DNA of 64,000 bases, taken from contig PGZE01000031.1 of NCBI GenBank assembly GCA_002840015.1, positions 1 through 64,000 on the forward strand. Reading direction: 5' to 3'. The position numbers and the translations under genes were made by a program. Shown here piece by piece: positions 19,022 to 27,115 of this stretch. This DNA comes from Gammaproteobacteria bacterium HGW-Gammaproteobacteria-2 (GTDB lineage: Bacteria > Pseudomonadota > Gammaproteobacteria > Xanthomonadales > Xanthomonadaceae). How positions within the stretch are numbered: position 1 is the stretch's first letter; each line of letters opens with the position of its first letter. The notes under the pieces were generated by a model. The model was not told the DNA's origin, ran no database searches, and was given only the letters and a program-made list of their open reading frames with translations.

Positions 19022-19948
19022 CTAAGCTGAGGTTTGAGCCGGACAGTTGCGTTCAGCTTGCTCGGGCCGCGCCAGGGCAAATGTAACGCCCGCGCGCTTG
19101 GCGCAATACATTGCCTGATCGGCCATTGCCAGCAAGGCGTCGAGCGTAGCCGTGTGCAGTGGAAAGATGACACCGCCGAAGGCCGCGCCAATCTGCAAGT
19201 TCAGGCCATCGAGATGCATGGTTTGCGTAATTGCGTCTGCCACCCGGTATGCATGGTGTTCCAACTGCATTGGCTCGCAGATGTCGTCGAGCAAAATCAC
19301 AAACTCATCGCCGCCCAGACGGGTGATCAGGTCAGCATTACGCACAGCAGCCTGCAAGCGTTGTGCAACGGTGCGCAGCACCTGGTCGCCAATGCGATGA
19401 CCATGACAATCGTTGAGTTGTTTGAATCGATTCAGGTCGAGAAACAACAGCGCGAAGGGATGTTGCTTGTCAATCAAGCGTTGCATTTGCCGCCCCAGAT
19501 AGAGCCGGTTGCCGACGCCAGTCAGTGGGTCCATCTCGGCACGCAGGTGCGCCTCGCTGAGATGATCGCGCATCTGTTTGGCGCAGCGCAGCACCGCGAG
19601 CGCATAACGCCTGTCTGCACAATCGAGCGACGAGATGGCAATACTGACCGGCGTTTCATGGCCATCGGCAGTCAGCGCATGCAGGATCGGGCGTTGCGTC
19701 ATCGGGCTAGGCACGGGGGTTGCAAAAAAATGATTGAAATGCGCGGCATGGGCGTGCCGGTAGCGCTCCGGCAACAGTGTGCTGAGCAATTGCCCAGTCA
19801 GTGCCGCAGGTGGATATCCAAGCAGGTTGCCGATTTCAGCGTTGGCGAAAACGATGCGCTGATCGCAATCAATCAGCAACACGGTATCAGGCAAAGCGTG
19901 CAATACCTTACCCAGTGCAATGGTATGTGTGTCAATCGAGTTTTTCAT
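19022..19948 (-). CDS. PAS-GGDEF diguanylate cyclase
   Basis: This is a predicted cytoplasmic c-di-GMP synthase of 308 residues. An N-terminal PAS domain (about residues 10-125, LPDTVLLIDCDQRIVFANAE) precedes a GGDEF domain. The active-site motif is RLGGDEFVILLDD, and RNAD five residues upstream is an inhibitory I-site (RxxD), so product feedback is likely. The start MKNSIDTH (19948) has GAGG just upstream; the longer reading to 20035 has no such site. The gene is divergent from gcvPB. Confidence 0.9.
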   Translation of the reverse strand: MKNSIDTHTIALGKVLHALPDTVLLIDCDQRIVFANAEIGNLLGYPPAALTGQLLSTLLPERYRHAHAAHFNHFFATPVPSPMTQRPILHALTADGHETPVSIAISSLDCADRRYALAVLRCAKQMRDHLSEAHLRAEMDPLTGVGNRLYLGRQMQRLIDKQHPFALLFLDLNRFKQLNDCHGHRIGDQVLRTVAQRLQAAVRNADLITRLGGDEFVILLDDICEPMQLEHHAYRVADAITQTMHLDGLNLQIGAAFGGVIFPLHTATLDALLAMADQAMYCAKRAGVTFALARPEQAERNCPAQTSA

Positions 19949-20031
19949 GGAGCCTCGGTCGTTGGCAGGAAAGCGACGAGGGCAGATCGAGCAGTCCACA
20001 TACACACGATCCCACTTCCATTGTACGCCAC

Positions 20032-20051
20032 TCAATACGCATGCGTATTGA
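20032..20051. promoter_or_regulatory. Perfect 20-bp palindrome in divergent spacer
   Basis: TCAATACGCATGCGTATTGA is its own reverse complement over all 20 bases. It lies in the 191-base spacer between the divergent GGDEF gene and gcvPB, about 90 bases from each start, a position suited to an operator. The remaining spacer shows nothing else certain. The bound factor is unknown. Confidence 0.55.
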
Positions 20052-20139
20052 ACAGATAATGGCAGGCTGTCAGCAGCGTTGTATCGGCGAATATGGCAAA
20101 ATCACGGGTTAACGCTACCGCGTCACTCGGACCCAATCC

Positions 20140-21600
20140 ATGTTGATCTTTGAGCAATCCCAAAACGGCCGCGCTGCAACCGCGCAGTTTCCCGCTGCGG
20201 TGGCGGTGCCTTCCGACTTGCCGGCGAGTGCCCTTCGCGACACGCCGATCGGCTTGCCCGAGGTTTCCGAGTTGCAGGTGGTGCGGCACTACACCAATCT
20301 GAGCCGCAAGAATTTCTCGATCGACACCAACTTTTATCCGTTGGGTTCGTGCACGATGAAATACAACCCGCGGGTGTGTCACTCGGTGGCGTTGTTGCCG
20401 GGTTTTGCCAATCGCCATCCCTACGCGCCAGAGTCGCTCAGTCAGGGTTTCCTGCAATGCATGTATGAATTGCAGGGCATTCTTGCCGAGGTCACCGGGA
20501 TGAAGGGCGGGGTGTCGCTGGCACCGATGGCCGGCGCCCAGGGTGAGTTTGCCGGGGTCGCGATGATCATGGCCTATCATCGCAGCCGCAACGATCTGGA
20601 GCGTACCGAGATTATCGTGCCGGATGCGGCGCATGGCACCAATCCGGCCACCGCCACCATGTGTGGTTGCACCGTGCGCGAAATCCCGACGCTCGACAAC
20701 GGCGATGTCGATATCGAAGCACTGAAGAAAGTGCTTGGTCCGAAGACTGCGGGCATCATGCTGACCAACCCCAGCACCATCGGTGTGTTCGAACGCCGCA
20801 TCGTTGAGATTGCGGGTCTGGTGCATGCCGCCGGTGGCCTGTTGTATTACGACGGTGCCAACCTCAACGCGATTCTGGGCAAGGTGCGCCCCGGCGACAT
20901 GGGCTTTGATGCGATCCACATGAACCTGCACAAGACCTTTTCCACCCCGCACGGTGGCGGTGGCCCGGGTGCTGGCGCGGTGGGGGTGAGCGAGCGTCTG
21001 CGGCCGTTTCTGCCAATCCCGTTGATCGACAAACGTGATGATGGCAGTTTTGGCCTGCTGCGCAAAAAAGATCGACCGCAGTCGATTGGCCGCCTGTCGA
21101 CGTTCGGCGGCAACTGGGGCGTGCTGATCCGTGCCTATGTGTATGCCCGTTTGTTGGGCCGTGCCGGCATGACGCGTGTCGCCGAGTACGCCACCCTCAA
21201 TGCCAATTATCTGGCCAAGCGTCTGGCCGAGAAAGGCTTCACCCTGGCGTATCCGCAGCGTCGCGCCAGCCACGAGTTCATCGTGACCGTGCAGCCACAA
21301 AAAAAGGCGAACGGCATCACCGCGCTGGATTTTTCCAAGGCACTACTCGATCACGACATCCACGCACCAACCAATTATTTTCCGTTGCTGGTGCCCGAGT
21401 GCCTGCTGATCGAGCCAACCGAGACCGAGAGCAAGGAAACCCTCGACACCTTCGTCGAGGTGATGGCGCAATTGTTGGTACAAGCGAACACTGACCCGGA
21501 GCGGATGAAAGGTGCGCCCTACACCACGCCGGTGCGCCGCCTGGATGATGTCAAGGCGGCCAAGGATCTCGATCTCGCCTTCAAGCCTGCGGTGGCCTGA
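20140..21600 (+). CDS. gcvPB: Glycine dehydrogenase (decarboxylating) subunit 2, P-protein beta
   Basis: The protein is the PLP-binding subunit of the split P-protein of the glycine cleavage system, which decarboxylates glycine onto the H-protein lipoyl arm. The 486 residues include [31 protein letters not shown] and the PLP lysine in [18 protein letters not shown] (Lys265). The partner gcvPA, and gcvT and gcvH, are not in the window. dgkA starts three bases after its stop. Confidence 0.95.
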   Translation: MLIFEQSQNGRAATAQFPAAVAVPSDLPASALRDTPIGLPEVSELQVVRHYTNLSRKNFSIDTNFYPLGSCTMKYNPRVCHSVALLPGFANRHPYAPESLSQGFLQCMYELQGILAEVTGMKGGVSLAPMAGAQGEFAGVAMIMAYHRSRNDLERTEIIVPDAAHGTNPATATMCGCTVREIPTLDNGDVDIEALKKVLGPKTAGIMLTNPSTIGVFERRIVEIAGLVHAAGGLLYYDGANLNAILGKVRPGDMGFDAIHMNLHKTFSTPHGGGGPGAGAVGVSERLRPFLPIPLIDKRDDGSFGLLRKKDRPQSIGRLSTFGGNWGVLIRAYVYARLLGRAGMTRVAEYATLNANYLAKRLAEKGFTLAYPQRRASHEFIVTVQPQKKANGITALDFSKALLDHDIHAPTNYFPLLVPECLLIEPTETESKETLDTFVEVMAQLLVQANTDPERMKGAPYTTPVRRLDDVKAAKDLDLAFKPAVA

Positions 21601-21603
21601 GCA

Positions 21604-21993
21604 ATGGCAGACAACAAAGACTCAATGATGCCGCGTGGACCACGCGCGCAGTGGCAGGCAATGATCTGGTCATTTCAGGGGCTGCGTGCGGCGTGGCTGG
21701 TGGAATCGTCGTTCCGCACCGAAGTGGTCATGTTTCTGGTGCTGGCGCCGCTGGGCTGGTATCTGGGGCAGACCCCGGTCGAGCAGGTGTTGTTGATCGG
21801 CAGCCCGATGCTGGTGATGGCGGCTGAGTTGCTCAATTCCGCCATCGAGGCGCTGATTGATCGCTACGGCCCGGAACAGCACGAGCTGGCCGGGCGTGCC
21901 AAGGATATGGGCTCGGCTGCGGTATTCGTGCTGCTGGTCAATATGGCAATGTGCTGGGCGTTGATCGTCGGGCCGCAGTTGCTGGCGGTCTGA
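21604..21993 (+). CDS. dgkA: Diacylglycerol kinase
   Basis: DgkA is a small trimeric inner-membrane kinase that recycles diacylglycerol to phosphatidic acid. The product has 129 residues with three membrane helices. The signature ELLNSAIEALIDRYGPEQHELAGRAKDMGSAAV, with catalytic glutamate and ENS-like metal residues, is intact. It is tightly packed behind gcvPB. Confidence 0.95.
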   Translation: MADNKDSMMPRGPRAQWQAMIWSFQGLRAAWLVESSFRTEVVMFLVLAPLGWYLGQTPVEQVLLIGSPMLVMAAELLNSAIEALIDRYGPEQHELAGRAKDMGSAAVFVLLVNMAMCWALIVGPQLLAV

Positions 21994-22009
21994 GCGCTCA
22001 GCCCGCGCA

Positions 22010-22738
22010 ATGGACTTACTGCTCAGCTCAGAACTCTGGATGGCGCTGCTGGCCTTGACCACGCTGGAGATTGTGCTGGGCGTGGACAACCTGGTGTTCA
22101 TCTCGATTGCGGTCAGCCGCCTTGCGCCAGAGCAGCGGCCGCGCGCACGCCGGCTTGGGCTGGGCTTTGCCTGCATCACCCGGATATTGCTGTTGTTGTC
22201 GCTGGCCTATCTGGCGCGCATGGACACACCCTTGTTCGTGCTGCTGGACAACGCCATCTCGGTACGCGATCTGGTGTTGATCGCTGGCGGTTTGTTCCTG
22301 CTGGTCAAAGGTACGCTGGAAATCCACGATTCGGTGGAGGGGCGCGGCGAGGACGAGGACATCGACACACGGCCATCGGCCGTGTTTGCCTGGGTGATCG
22401 TACAGATCGCGGTAATCGACATCGTGTTTTCACTCGACTCGGTGATCACCGCAGTCGGCATGGTCAATTACGTTCCGGTGATGGTGGCGGCAATAGTGAT
22501 TGCGGTGGCGGTGATGATTTTTGCGTCCAACCCGGTCGGCAATTTCATCGACGCCCACCCGTCACTGAAAATACTGGCGCTGGCGTTCTTGATATTGGTC
22601 GGTATGGCGTTGATTGCCGATGGTCTGGATTACCATATTCCACGTGGTTACCTGTATTTTGCGATGGCGTTTTCCGGCGTGGTCGAAGCGCTCAACATCG
22701 CCGCCGGCGCCCGTCGCCGAGCCCGCTCCGACACCTGA
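22010..22738 (+). CDS. TerC-family integral membrane protein
   Basis: The 242-residue polytopic protein has the TerC-family features LEIVLGVDNLVFISI in the first helix and VIDIVFSLDSVITAVGMV in the middle, with paired acidic residues inside membrane segments. Family members (TerC/Alx/YkoY) are linked to manganese homeostasis or tellurite resistance. Which role applies cannot be read from sequence. It begins 16 bases after dgkA. Confidence 0.88.
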   Translation: MDLLLSSELWMALLALTTLEIVLGVDNLVFISIAVSRLAPEQRPRARRLGLGFACITRILLLLSLAYLARMDTPLFVLLDNAISVRDLVLIAGGLFLLVKGTLEIHDSVEGRGEDEDIDTRPSAVFAWVIVQIAVIDIVFSLDSVITAVGMVNYVPVMVAAIVIAVAVMIFASNPVGNFIDAHPSLKILALAFLILVGMALIADGLDYHIPRGYLYFAMAFSGVVEALNIAAGARRRARSDT

Positions 22739-22744
22739 AAATAA

Positions 22745-23653
22745 TCAGTGCTCGCGATTGACCGCGTAGCGTGCCAGCCCACGCAATGCGGCCAGCGCTT
22801 GCGTTTCCGGCAGGCCCGACAGCGCCTGTTCCGCCGAACGTGCGTAATCGCTGGCACGACCAAGGCTGTAGGCAATGCTGCCCGATTGCTCGATTGCCAG
22901 CAGCAACTCGGGCAGGGCATCCACGTCGCCTTGTTCAATGATGGCGCGCAATCGCGCCCGGCTGCCGGCATCGGCATGGGCGATGGCGTGGATTACCGGC
23001 AAGGTGGCCTTGCCTTCGGCCAGATCATCGCCGAGGTTCTTGCCGAGCGCTTGCGCATCGGCGGTGTAATCGAGCACGTCATCAGCAATCTGGAATGCCA
23101 GTCCCAAGTGCATGCCGTAATCGGCCATGGCCTCCTGGGTGGCGATATCGGCGCCGGCCACTAGCGCGCCCAGACGGGTGGCGGCAGCGAACAGGATCGC
23201 GGTTTTGCGCTCAATCACGCGTTGGTATGCGGCTTCATCGACATCCGGGTTATTGACGTGCAGCAGTTGCAACACTTCGCCCTCGGCGATGGCGTTGGTG
23301 GTGTCGGCCAGCACCTGCATCACCGCCATGCGTTGCAGCCCCACCATCATCTGGAAACTGCGCGAATACAGAAAATCGCCGACCAACACGCTGGCGGCGT
23401 TGCCCCATAACGCGTTGGCGGTCTTGCGGCCACGACGCAGATGGCCCTGATAGCCCAATGCTTTTGCCGCCAACAGCACCAGCATCGGGCGCAGGCGTTT
23501 GCCGCCGGCACCGATGATGTGTTCACCGATCTGGTTGATCAGCACCACGTCGGACGCCAACTGCTGCCGTATCAGCGTGTTCACCGCTGCCATGTCGGCA
23601 GCGCACAGGCGTTGCGCGTCAGGCAGGCTCAAGACGGGGGTTGTGGCTGGCAT
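22745..23653 (-). CDS. ispB: Octaprenyl-diphosphate synthase-like protein lacking the first Asp-rich motif
   Basis: IspB makes the C40-type side chain of ubiquinone from FPP and IPP. The start MPATTPVLSLP (23653) gives 302 residues, against about 325-330 in relatives. GGKRLRPMLVLLAAKALGYQGH is joined directly to LRRGRKTANALWGNAAS. Against E. coli IspB, about 27 residues including LLHDDVVDESD, the first Mg-binding DDxxD motif, are missing near 23440. The second motif (QIADDVLDYTAD) remains. As written the enzyme should be inactive although the frame is open. An assembly gap of about 81 nt is suspected. Confidence 0.9.
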   Translation of the reverse strand: MPATTPVLSLPDAQRLCAADMAAVNTLIRQQLASDVVLINQIGEHIIGAGGKRLRPMLVLLAAKALGYQGHLRRGRKTANALWGNAASVLVGDFLYSRSFQMMVGLQRMAVMQVLADTTNAIAEGEVLQLLHVNNPDVDEAAYQRVIERKTAILFAAATRLGALVAGADIATQEAMADYGMHLGLAFQIADDVLDYTADAQALGKNLGDDLAEGKATLPVIHAIAHADAGSRARLRAIIEQGDVDALPELLLAIEQSGSIAYSLGRASDYARSAEQALSGLPETQALAALRGLARYAVNREH

Positions 23654-23792
23654 GGGGTATCTGCATTGAAACGAACGCTGGATTATACCCGCTGGCTTGT
23701 TCAGCGGACGGCGCTCGCCCTTGGTTTCGGGCACCGAAAAACGTGTGCCGACCCATGCCGGTCGGCCGTTGTCATGTCCGTAACGATGGAAT

Positions 23793-24431
23793 TCACAATG
23801 CGAGCGTTGTCACCAGCATCAGTGCGCCAGACACCGACAGCATCAGCCCGCCGGCACGCATCAGCGCGGGTGAACGGGTGCCGGCCAGGTGGGTCAATGT
23901 GTAGCCAGCAAGCGCGCCGGTACCCAGCAGAGCGCTGGTGGTCAGCATCAGGCCAAGGCCATAGAGCAGTCCCGACGCATTGGCCGGCATCTCGCTACCG
24001 TGCGCTTGGCCATGGAATACCGCAAACAGCACGACCAGCGCCCACACGATTACCTGCGGAGCGGGCTTGCTGCGCGTCAATAGCAGCCCGGTGCCGAGTA
24101 CCGACAGTCCGATCCCGGCCTCGATCAGTGTCGGGGCGAAGCGCAACGCGGTAACCAGAGTGCTCAGCGTCATCACCGTGACAAAGCTCGCCGGTATCGC
24201 CCAGCGTGCGCGATCGTTCAGCAGCCACGCCAGCAATCCCACGCCCAGCGCCACCAGCAGATGATCGGGCCCGGTCAGCGGATGCAGCAAGCCGTGCAGC
24301 AGTCCGGCGGCGTCGCCGCTACCCGGATGCGCCCATGCCGGGATCGGGAACAGCACCAGCAGTAACGGTAATGTCATCGGGCGTGATGTATGCGTGCCCG
24401 AATGGTCTGGAATGCGCTCAAGGGATGTCAT
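23793..24431 (-). CDS. hupE: HupE/UreJ-type membrane protein, probable nickel permease
   Basis: HupE proteins are nickel permeases found in hydrogenase and urease loci. GGAGG before ATG 24431 fixes the start and gives 212 residues. There is a signal-like N-terminus ending PAWAHPG, then the family signature HGLLHPLTGPDHLLVALGVG with its His/Asp residues, and a second motif FAVFHGQAHGSEMP. About six membrane helices follow. It is downstream of the cytochrome c gene on the same strand and shares the FNR-type promoter region, so nickel import is tied to hydrogenase expression. Confidence 0.85.
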   Translation of the reverse strand: MTSLERIPDHSGTHTSRPMTLPLLLVLFPIPAWAHPGSGDAAGLLHGLLHPLTGPDHLLVALGVGLLAWLLNDRARWAIPASFVTVMTLSTLVTALRFAPTLIEAGIGLSVLGTGLLLTRSKPAPQVIVWALVVLFAVFHGQAHGSEMPANASGLLYGLGLMLTTSALLGTGALAGYTLTHLAGTRSPALMRAGGLMLSVSGALMLVTTLAL

Positions 24432-24465
24432 GGTGCCTCCGCTGGATGGGTTGAGGTGAAACCGC

Positions 24466-24909
24466 TCAGTGTGCCGACAACGATTGCAAGGCCGTGATGA
24501 TCTGCTTGCGTTGCTCCGGGTCGCGAACCCGGGACAGGGTTTTGCTGGTGCCGGGCAGATACGCTTCGGGATCGGCGAGATAGGCGTCGATCGCGTCCGT
24601 GGTCCAGCTGCCGGTTTGCTGCGACAGCGCCAACGAATAGCCGAACCAGTGCGCGCGCGCCTTGCGTGCGCCGACGATGCCCCACAGCGACGGTGCGGAG
24701 CGCTCCGGGCCATCGGCGCTGATCCGGTGGCAGACCACGCATTGCTCGAGAGCCTCATGTTCGGAGGGAATCAGGGTGTTGAAGCGACCGCTATCGGTGC
24801 TCCGCACATCGCCGCGATCGGGCATGGCGTCACTGCCTGCCGCCCACGCGACCGCGACTACGATCACCGCGCATGCCACCAACGCCAGCAAATACGACGA
24901 ACTGCGCAA
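24466..24909 (-). CDS. Small class I cytochrome c, membrane-anchored or exported
   Basis: TTG 24909 has AAGGAG seven bases upstream and is preferred over the far upstream codon at 24993. The product has 147 residues with an N-terminal hydrophobic segment (SSYLLALVACAVIVVAVAWA). A single heme motif CVVCH is followed by PSLWGIVG and a distal methionine is not obvious. The tail YLPGTSKTLSRVRDPEQRKQIITAL is typical of cytochrome c550-like domains. In operon with hupE and next to the hydrogenase locus, it may carry electrons from H2 oxidation, which is inference. Confidence 0.8.
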   Translation of the reverse strand: MRSSSYLLALVACAVIVVAVAWAAGSDAMPDRGDVRSTDSGRFNTLIPSEHEALEQCVVCHRISADGPERSAPSLWGIVGARKARAHWFGYSLALSQQTGSWTTDAIDAYLADPEAYLPGTSKTLSRVRDPEQRKQIITALQSLSAH

Positions 24910-24986
24910 TGGAAGTCTCCTTCGCGAATCAACGGCCGACGTACCGGCAATGCCGTCATTGATGCCCGTGTCATACCAAGGTCGCA

Positions 24987-25000
24987 ATGACAATCGTCAA
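24987..25000 (-). promoter_or_regulatory. FNR-type box upstream of cytochrome c-hupE
   Basis: ATGACAATCGTCAA, which reads TTGACGATTGTCAT toward the cytochrome c gene, lies 78 bases before the TTG start. The identical 14-mer, in the same orientation relative to its target, occurs 60 bases before hybO. TTGAC-N4-GTCAT is one base off the FNR half-site TTGAT on one side. Confidence 0.7.
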
Positions 25001-25014
25001 AAAAAGTCGCGGGG

Positions 25015-25028
25015 TTGATTCAAATCAA
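25015..25028 (+). promoter_or_regulatory. Perfect FNR box upstream of the fnr-like gene
   Basis: TTGATTCAAATCAA is an exact TTGAT-N4-ATCAA FNR/Anr site. It is centred about 75 bases before the regulator start at 25096 and suggests autoregulation. It also lies in the divergent promoter region of the cytochrome c operon. Confidence 0.82.
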
Positions 25029-25095
25029 AGTGTTCGCTTGTGCCAGGGCCACTATGGGCAGGTCGCGGGCCAGCGGCCGCGAACGGGAACGGTCG

Positions 25096-25857
25096 ATGCA
25101 AACGATCACATCGTGCAATTCCTGCAACAGTGCAGGATGCCGGAGCTGCCGCCCCGGGCCACTGGGTGACTGGTCGCATCTGGATGCCGATCATGCTCGC
25201 GTCCTCGGTGCTCTGATCAGCGAGCAGTTCCATGCACGCGGCGATACAGTATTTCGCACCGGCGCCAGCAGCGGCGGTATCTACTGCATTGCCGAGGGCA
25301 TCGTCGGCCTGCGCCTGCTGCATGAAAACGGCACCAGCGTGCTGGTCGACATCGCCTATCCCGGTGATCTGATCGGCACCCGTGCATTCCTGCGCAATGG
25401 TCGGCATCGGACCACGGCCGAAGCCTTGAGTGAAGTCCGCCTGTGCCGGATTCCGGGCAGCGAGGCGCGGTGTCTGATGCACGATCACCCGGCGCTGCAC
25501 CAGCGCCTGGTGCGGGTGTGTCTGGATTCGCTGGATGCCTCGCAGGAAGCGATGGTGCAGGCGGCGGCGCTGCCCAATCGTGACCGGCTGTTTCATCTGT
25601 TGAGCCGATTGCTTGGGCATTGCGGCGCCACCGACAGTGCGGGCCGCGTGCAAGCGCAGTTGCCGATATCGCGCGAAGACATCGCCGGCATGCTCGGTGT
25701 GCGTCAGGAGACCCTTTCGCGCTTGCTCAAGCGGCTCAAGCAGGAAGGCGTGATCGATATTTCCGGTCGCCAATGCCAGTTGTTGTCGCTGCGACCCCTG
25801 AAGCCCGCACCGCCGATCGCCGATCGCTCGCATCCGTTGGCTCTTCGGCGAATTTGA
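25096..25857 (+). CDS. FNR-like Crp-family regulator
   Basis: The protein has 253 residues from ATG 25096. Four cysteines lie at the N-terminus (C7, C10, C15, C18 in TSCNSCNSAGCRSC), as in [4Fe-4S] oxygen sensors. A cyclic-nucleotide-type beta-barrel follows (about residues 25-145). The C-terminal winged helix has PISREDIAGMLGVRQETLSRLLKRL. The E-T-L-S-R recognition helix is the FNR-type E-x-x-S-R that reads TTGAT. FNR's fourth ligand lies in the barrel, whereas all four clustered cysteines are N-terminal here, so the cluster geometry may differ. It is encoded between the cytochrome c/hupE operon and the hydrogenase operon. Confidence 0.88.
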   Translation: MQTITSCNSCNSAGCRSCRPGPLGDWSHLDADHARVLGALISEQFHARGDTVFRTGASSGGIYCIAEGIVGLRLLHENGTSVLVDIAYPGDLIGTRAFLRNGRHRTTAEALSEVRLCRIPGSEARCLMHDHPALHQRLVRVCLDSLDASQEAMVQAAALPNRDRLFHLLSRLLGHCGATDSAGRVQAQLPISREDIAGMLGVRQETLSRLLKRLKQEGVIDISGRQCQLLSLRPLKPAPPIADRSHPLALRRI

Positions 25858-25867
25858 CGATTGTCAT
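25854..25867 (+). promoter_or_regulatory. FNR-type box upstream of hybO
   Basis: TTGACGATTGTCAT overlaps the stop codon of the regulator gene and is centred about 67 bases before the hybO start. With one more base it forms a perfect 15-bp inverted repeat with 24987-25001. It is the probable activator site of the hydrogenase operon. Confidence 0.72.
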
Positions 25868-25927
25868 GGCGTCGCTGCAATCACTATCGTCTGATGGCCA
25901 CGCACTGCACAGCACGGAGCGGGCGCG

Positions 25928-27112
25928 ATGATCACCGAAGCAAGGCAACAGGCTGTCTTCGATGCCACTCTCGGCGTCGATGCGGATCAGCCGATCACTC
26001 GGCTGGGCGGCATGAGCCGCCGCGAGATGATGAAATTCTGCGCTGGCGTGGCCGCCACCATGGGCCTGAGTCAGGTTGCCGGCGTGCGCATGGCGCTGGC
26101 CGCCGAGAATCCGAAGCGGCCACCGGTGATCTGGCTGCACGGCCAGGAGTGCACCGGCTGCACCGAATCGCTGTTGCGCGCGTACCACCCGACTCTGGAA
26201 ACGCTGCTGCTCGATGTGATCTCGCTCGACTACCACGACACCTTGTGCGTCGGCGCCGGCAAACAGGCGCTCGATTACAAGCACAAGATCATGAACGAAT
26301 ACCGCGGCAAGTACATTCTGGTCACCGAGGGTGGTACGCCGATGGCCGACGGTGGCATCTATTGCAAGGTTGGCGGAAAGACTCAGGTTGAACTGGTGCG
26401 CGAGGCGGCCGAAGGGGCGGCCGCGATCATCGCCATCGGATCGTGTGCCGCCTGGGGCGGCGTGCAGTCGGCCACTCCCAATCCGACTGGCGCCGTTGGC
26501 ACCCACGAGGTGATCCCGGGCAAGACGGTAATCAACGTACCCGGCTGTCCGCCCAATCCGTACAACTTCCTCTCGACTGTGTTGCACATCCTGACCTTCG
26601 GCGAACCGCCGGCGCTGGATGAGTTGAACCGGCCGAAGTTTGCGTATGGCCGCATCATCCACGAGAACTGCGAGCGCCGGCCGCACTTCGATGCCGGACG
26701 CTTTGCGCTGGAGTTTGGCGACGCCGGTCATCGTCAGGGATTCTGTCTGTACAAGATCGGCTGCAAAGGCCCGGAGACCCACGCCAACTGCCCGGCGATC
26801 GGCTTTGGCGATGTCGGTGAGGGCAACTGGCCGGTGGGCATCGGCGCACCGTGCTTTGGTTGCACCGAGAAAGGCGTCGGCTTCACCAAGCCCATTCACT
26901 CACTCGCCACCCTCAAGGCGCAGACTCCACCGTCGTTGTACCCGTCGATCGACGGCGCGCGTGGCGGCGGCGCCAGCCCCGGCGCCGCCGCCCTGGTCGG
27001 TGGCGTGGTCGGCGTGGCATTGGGTGCTGGCGCGGTATTCGTCAAACGCATGGCCGAGGAACGCGACCGCGACAATGCCGCGACCAAAGCCGAACCCGAG
27101 CGGGAGGGCTGA
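25928..27112 (+). CDS. hybO: [NiFe] hydrogenase small subunit, Hyb type (group 1c)
   Basis: The small subunit carries three iron-sulfur clusters from the NiFe site to the membrane partners. It has 394 residues with a Tat signal (MSRREMMKF, Arg31-Arg32). The proximal-cluster motif is ECTGCTES (C75, C78), the ordinary four-cysteine form, not the CTCCSE of oxygen-tolerant enzymes. Long blocks match my recall of E. coli HybO: IAIGSCAAWGGV, GCPPNPYNFLSTV, CERRPHFDAGRFA, GAPCFGCTEKGVGF. A C-terminal hydrophobic anchor (about residues 355-375) precedes a charged tail. It heads an operon of fifteen tightly packed genes. Confidence 0.96.
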   Translation: MITEARQQAVFDATLGVDADQPITRLGGMSRREMMKFCAGVAATMGLSQVAGVRMALAAENPKRPPVIWLHGQECTGCTESLLRAYHPTLETLLLDVISLDYHDTLCVGAGKQALDYKHKIMNEYRGKYILVTEGGTPMADGGIYCKVGGKTQVELVREAAEGAAAIIAIGSCAAWGGVQSATPNPTGAVGTHEVIPGKTVINVPGCPPNPYNFLSTVLHILTFGEPPALDELNRPKFAYGRIIHENCERRPHFDAGRFALEFGDAGHRQGFCLYKIGCKGPETHANCPAIGFGDVGEGNWPVGIGAPCFGCTEKGVGFTKPIHSLATLKAQTPPSLYPSIDGARGGGASPGAAALVGGVVGVALGAGAVFVKRMAEERDRDNAATKAEPEREG

Positions 27113-27115
27113 GGC

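Noticed and set aside
20032-21300. 422-codon minus-strand open frame opposite gcvPB
   Set aside because: gcvPB is a full-length conserved gene on the plus strand. The antisense frame has no family features and no ribosome binding site.
25928-27112. Oxygen-tolerant group 1d hydrogenase
   Set aside because: The proximal cluster motif is ECTGCTES with four-cysteine coordination; the supernumerary cysteines of the oxygen-tolerant form are absent.
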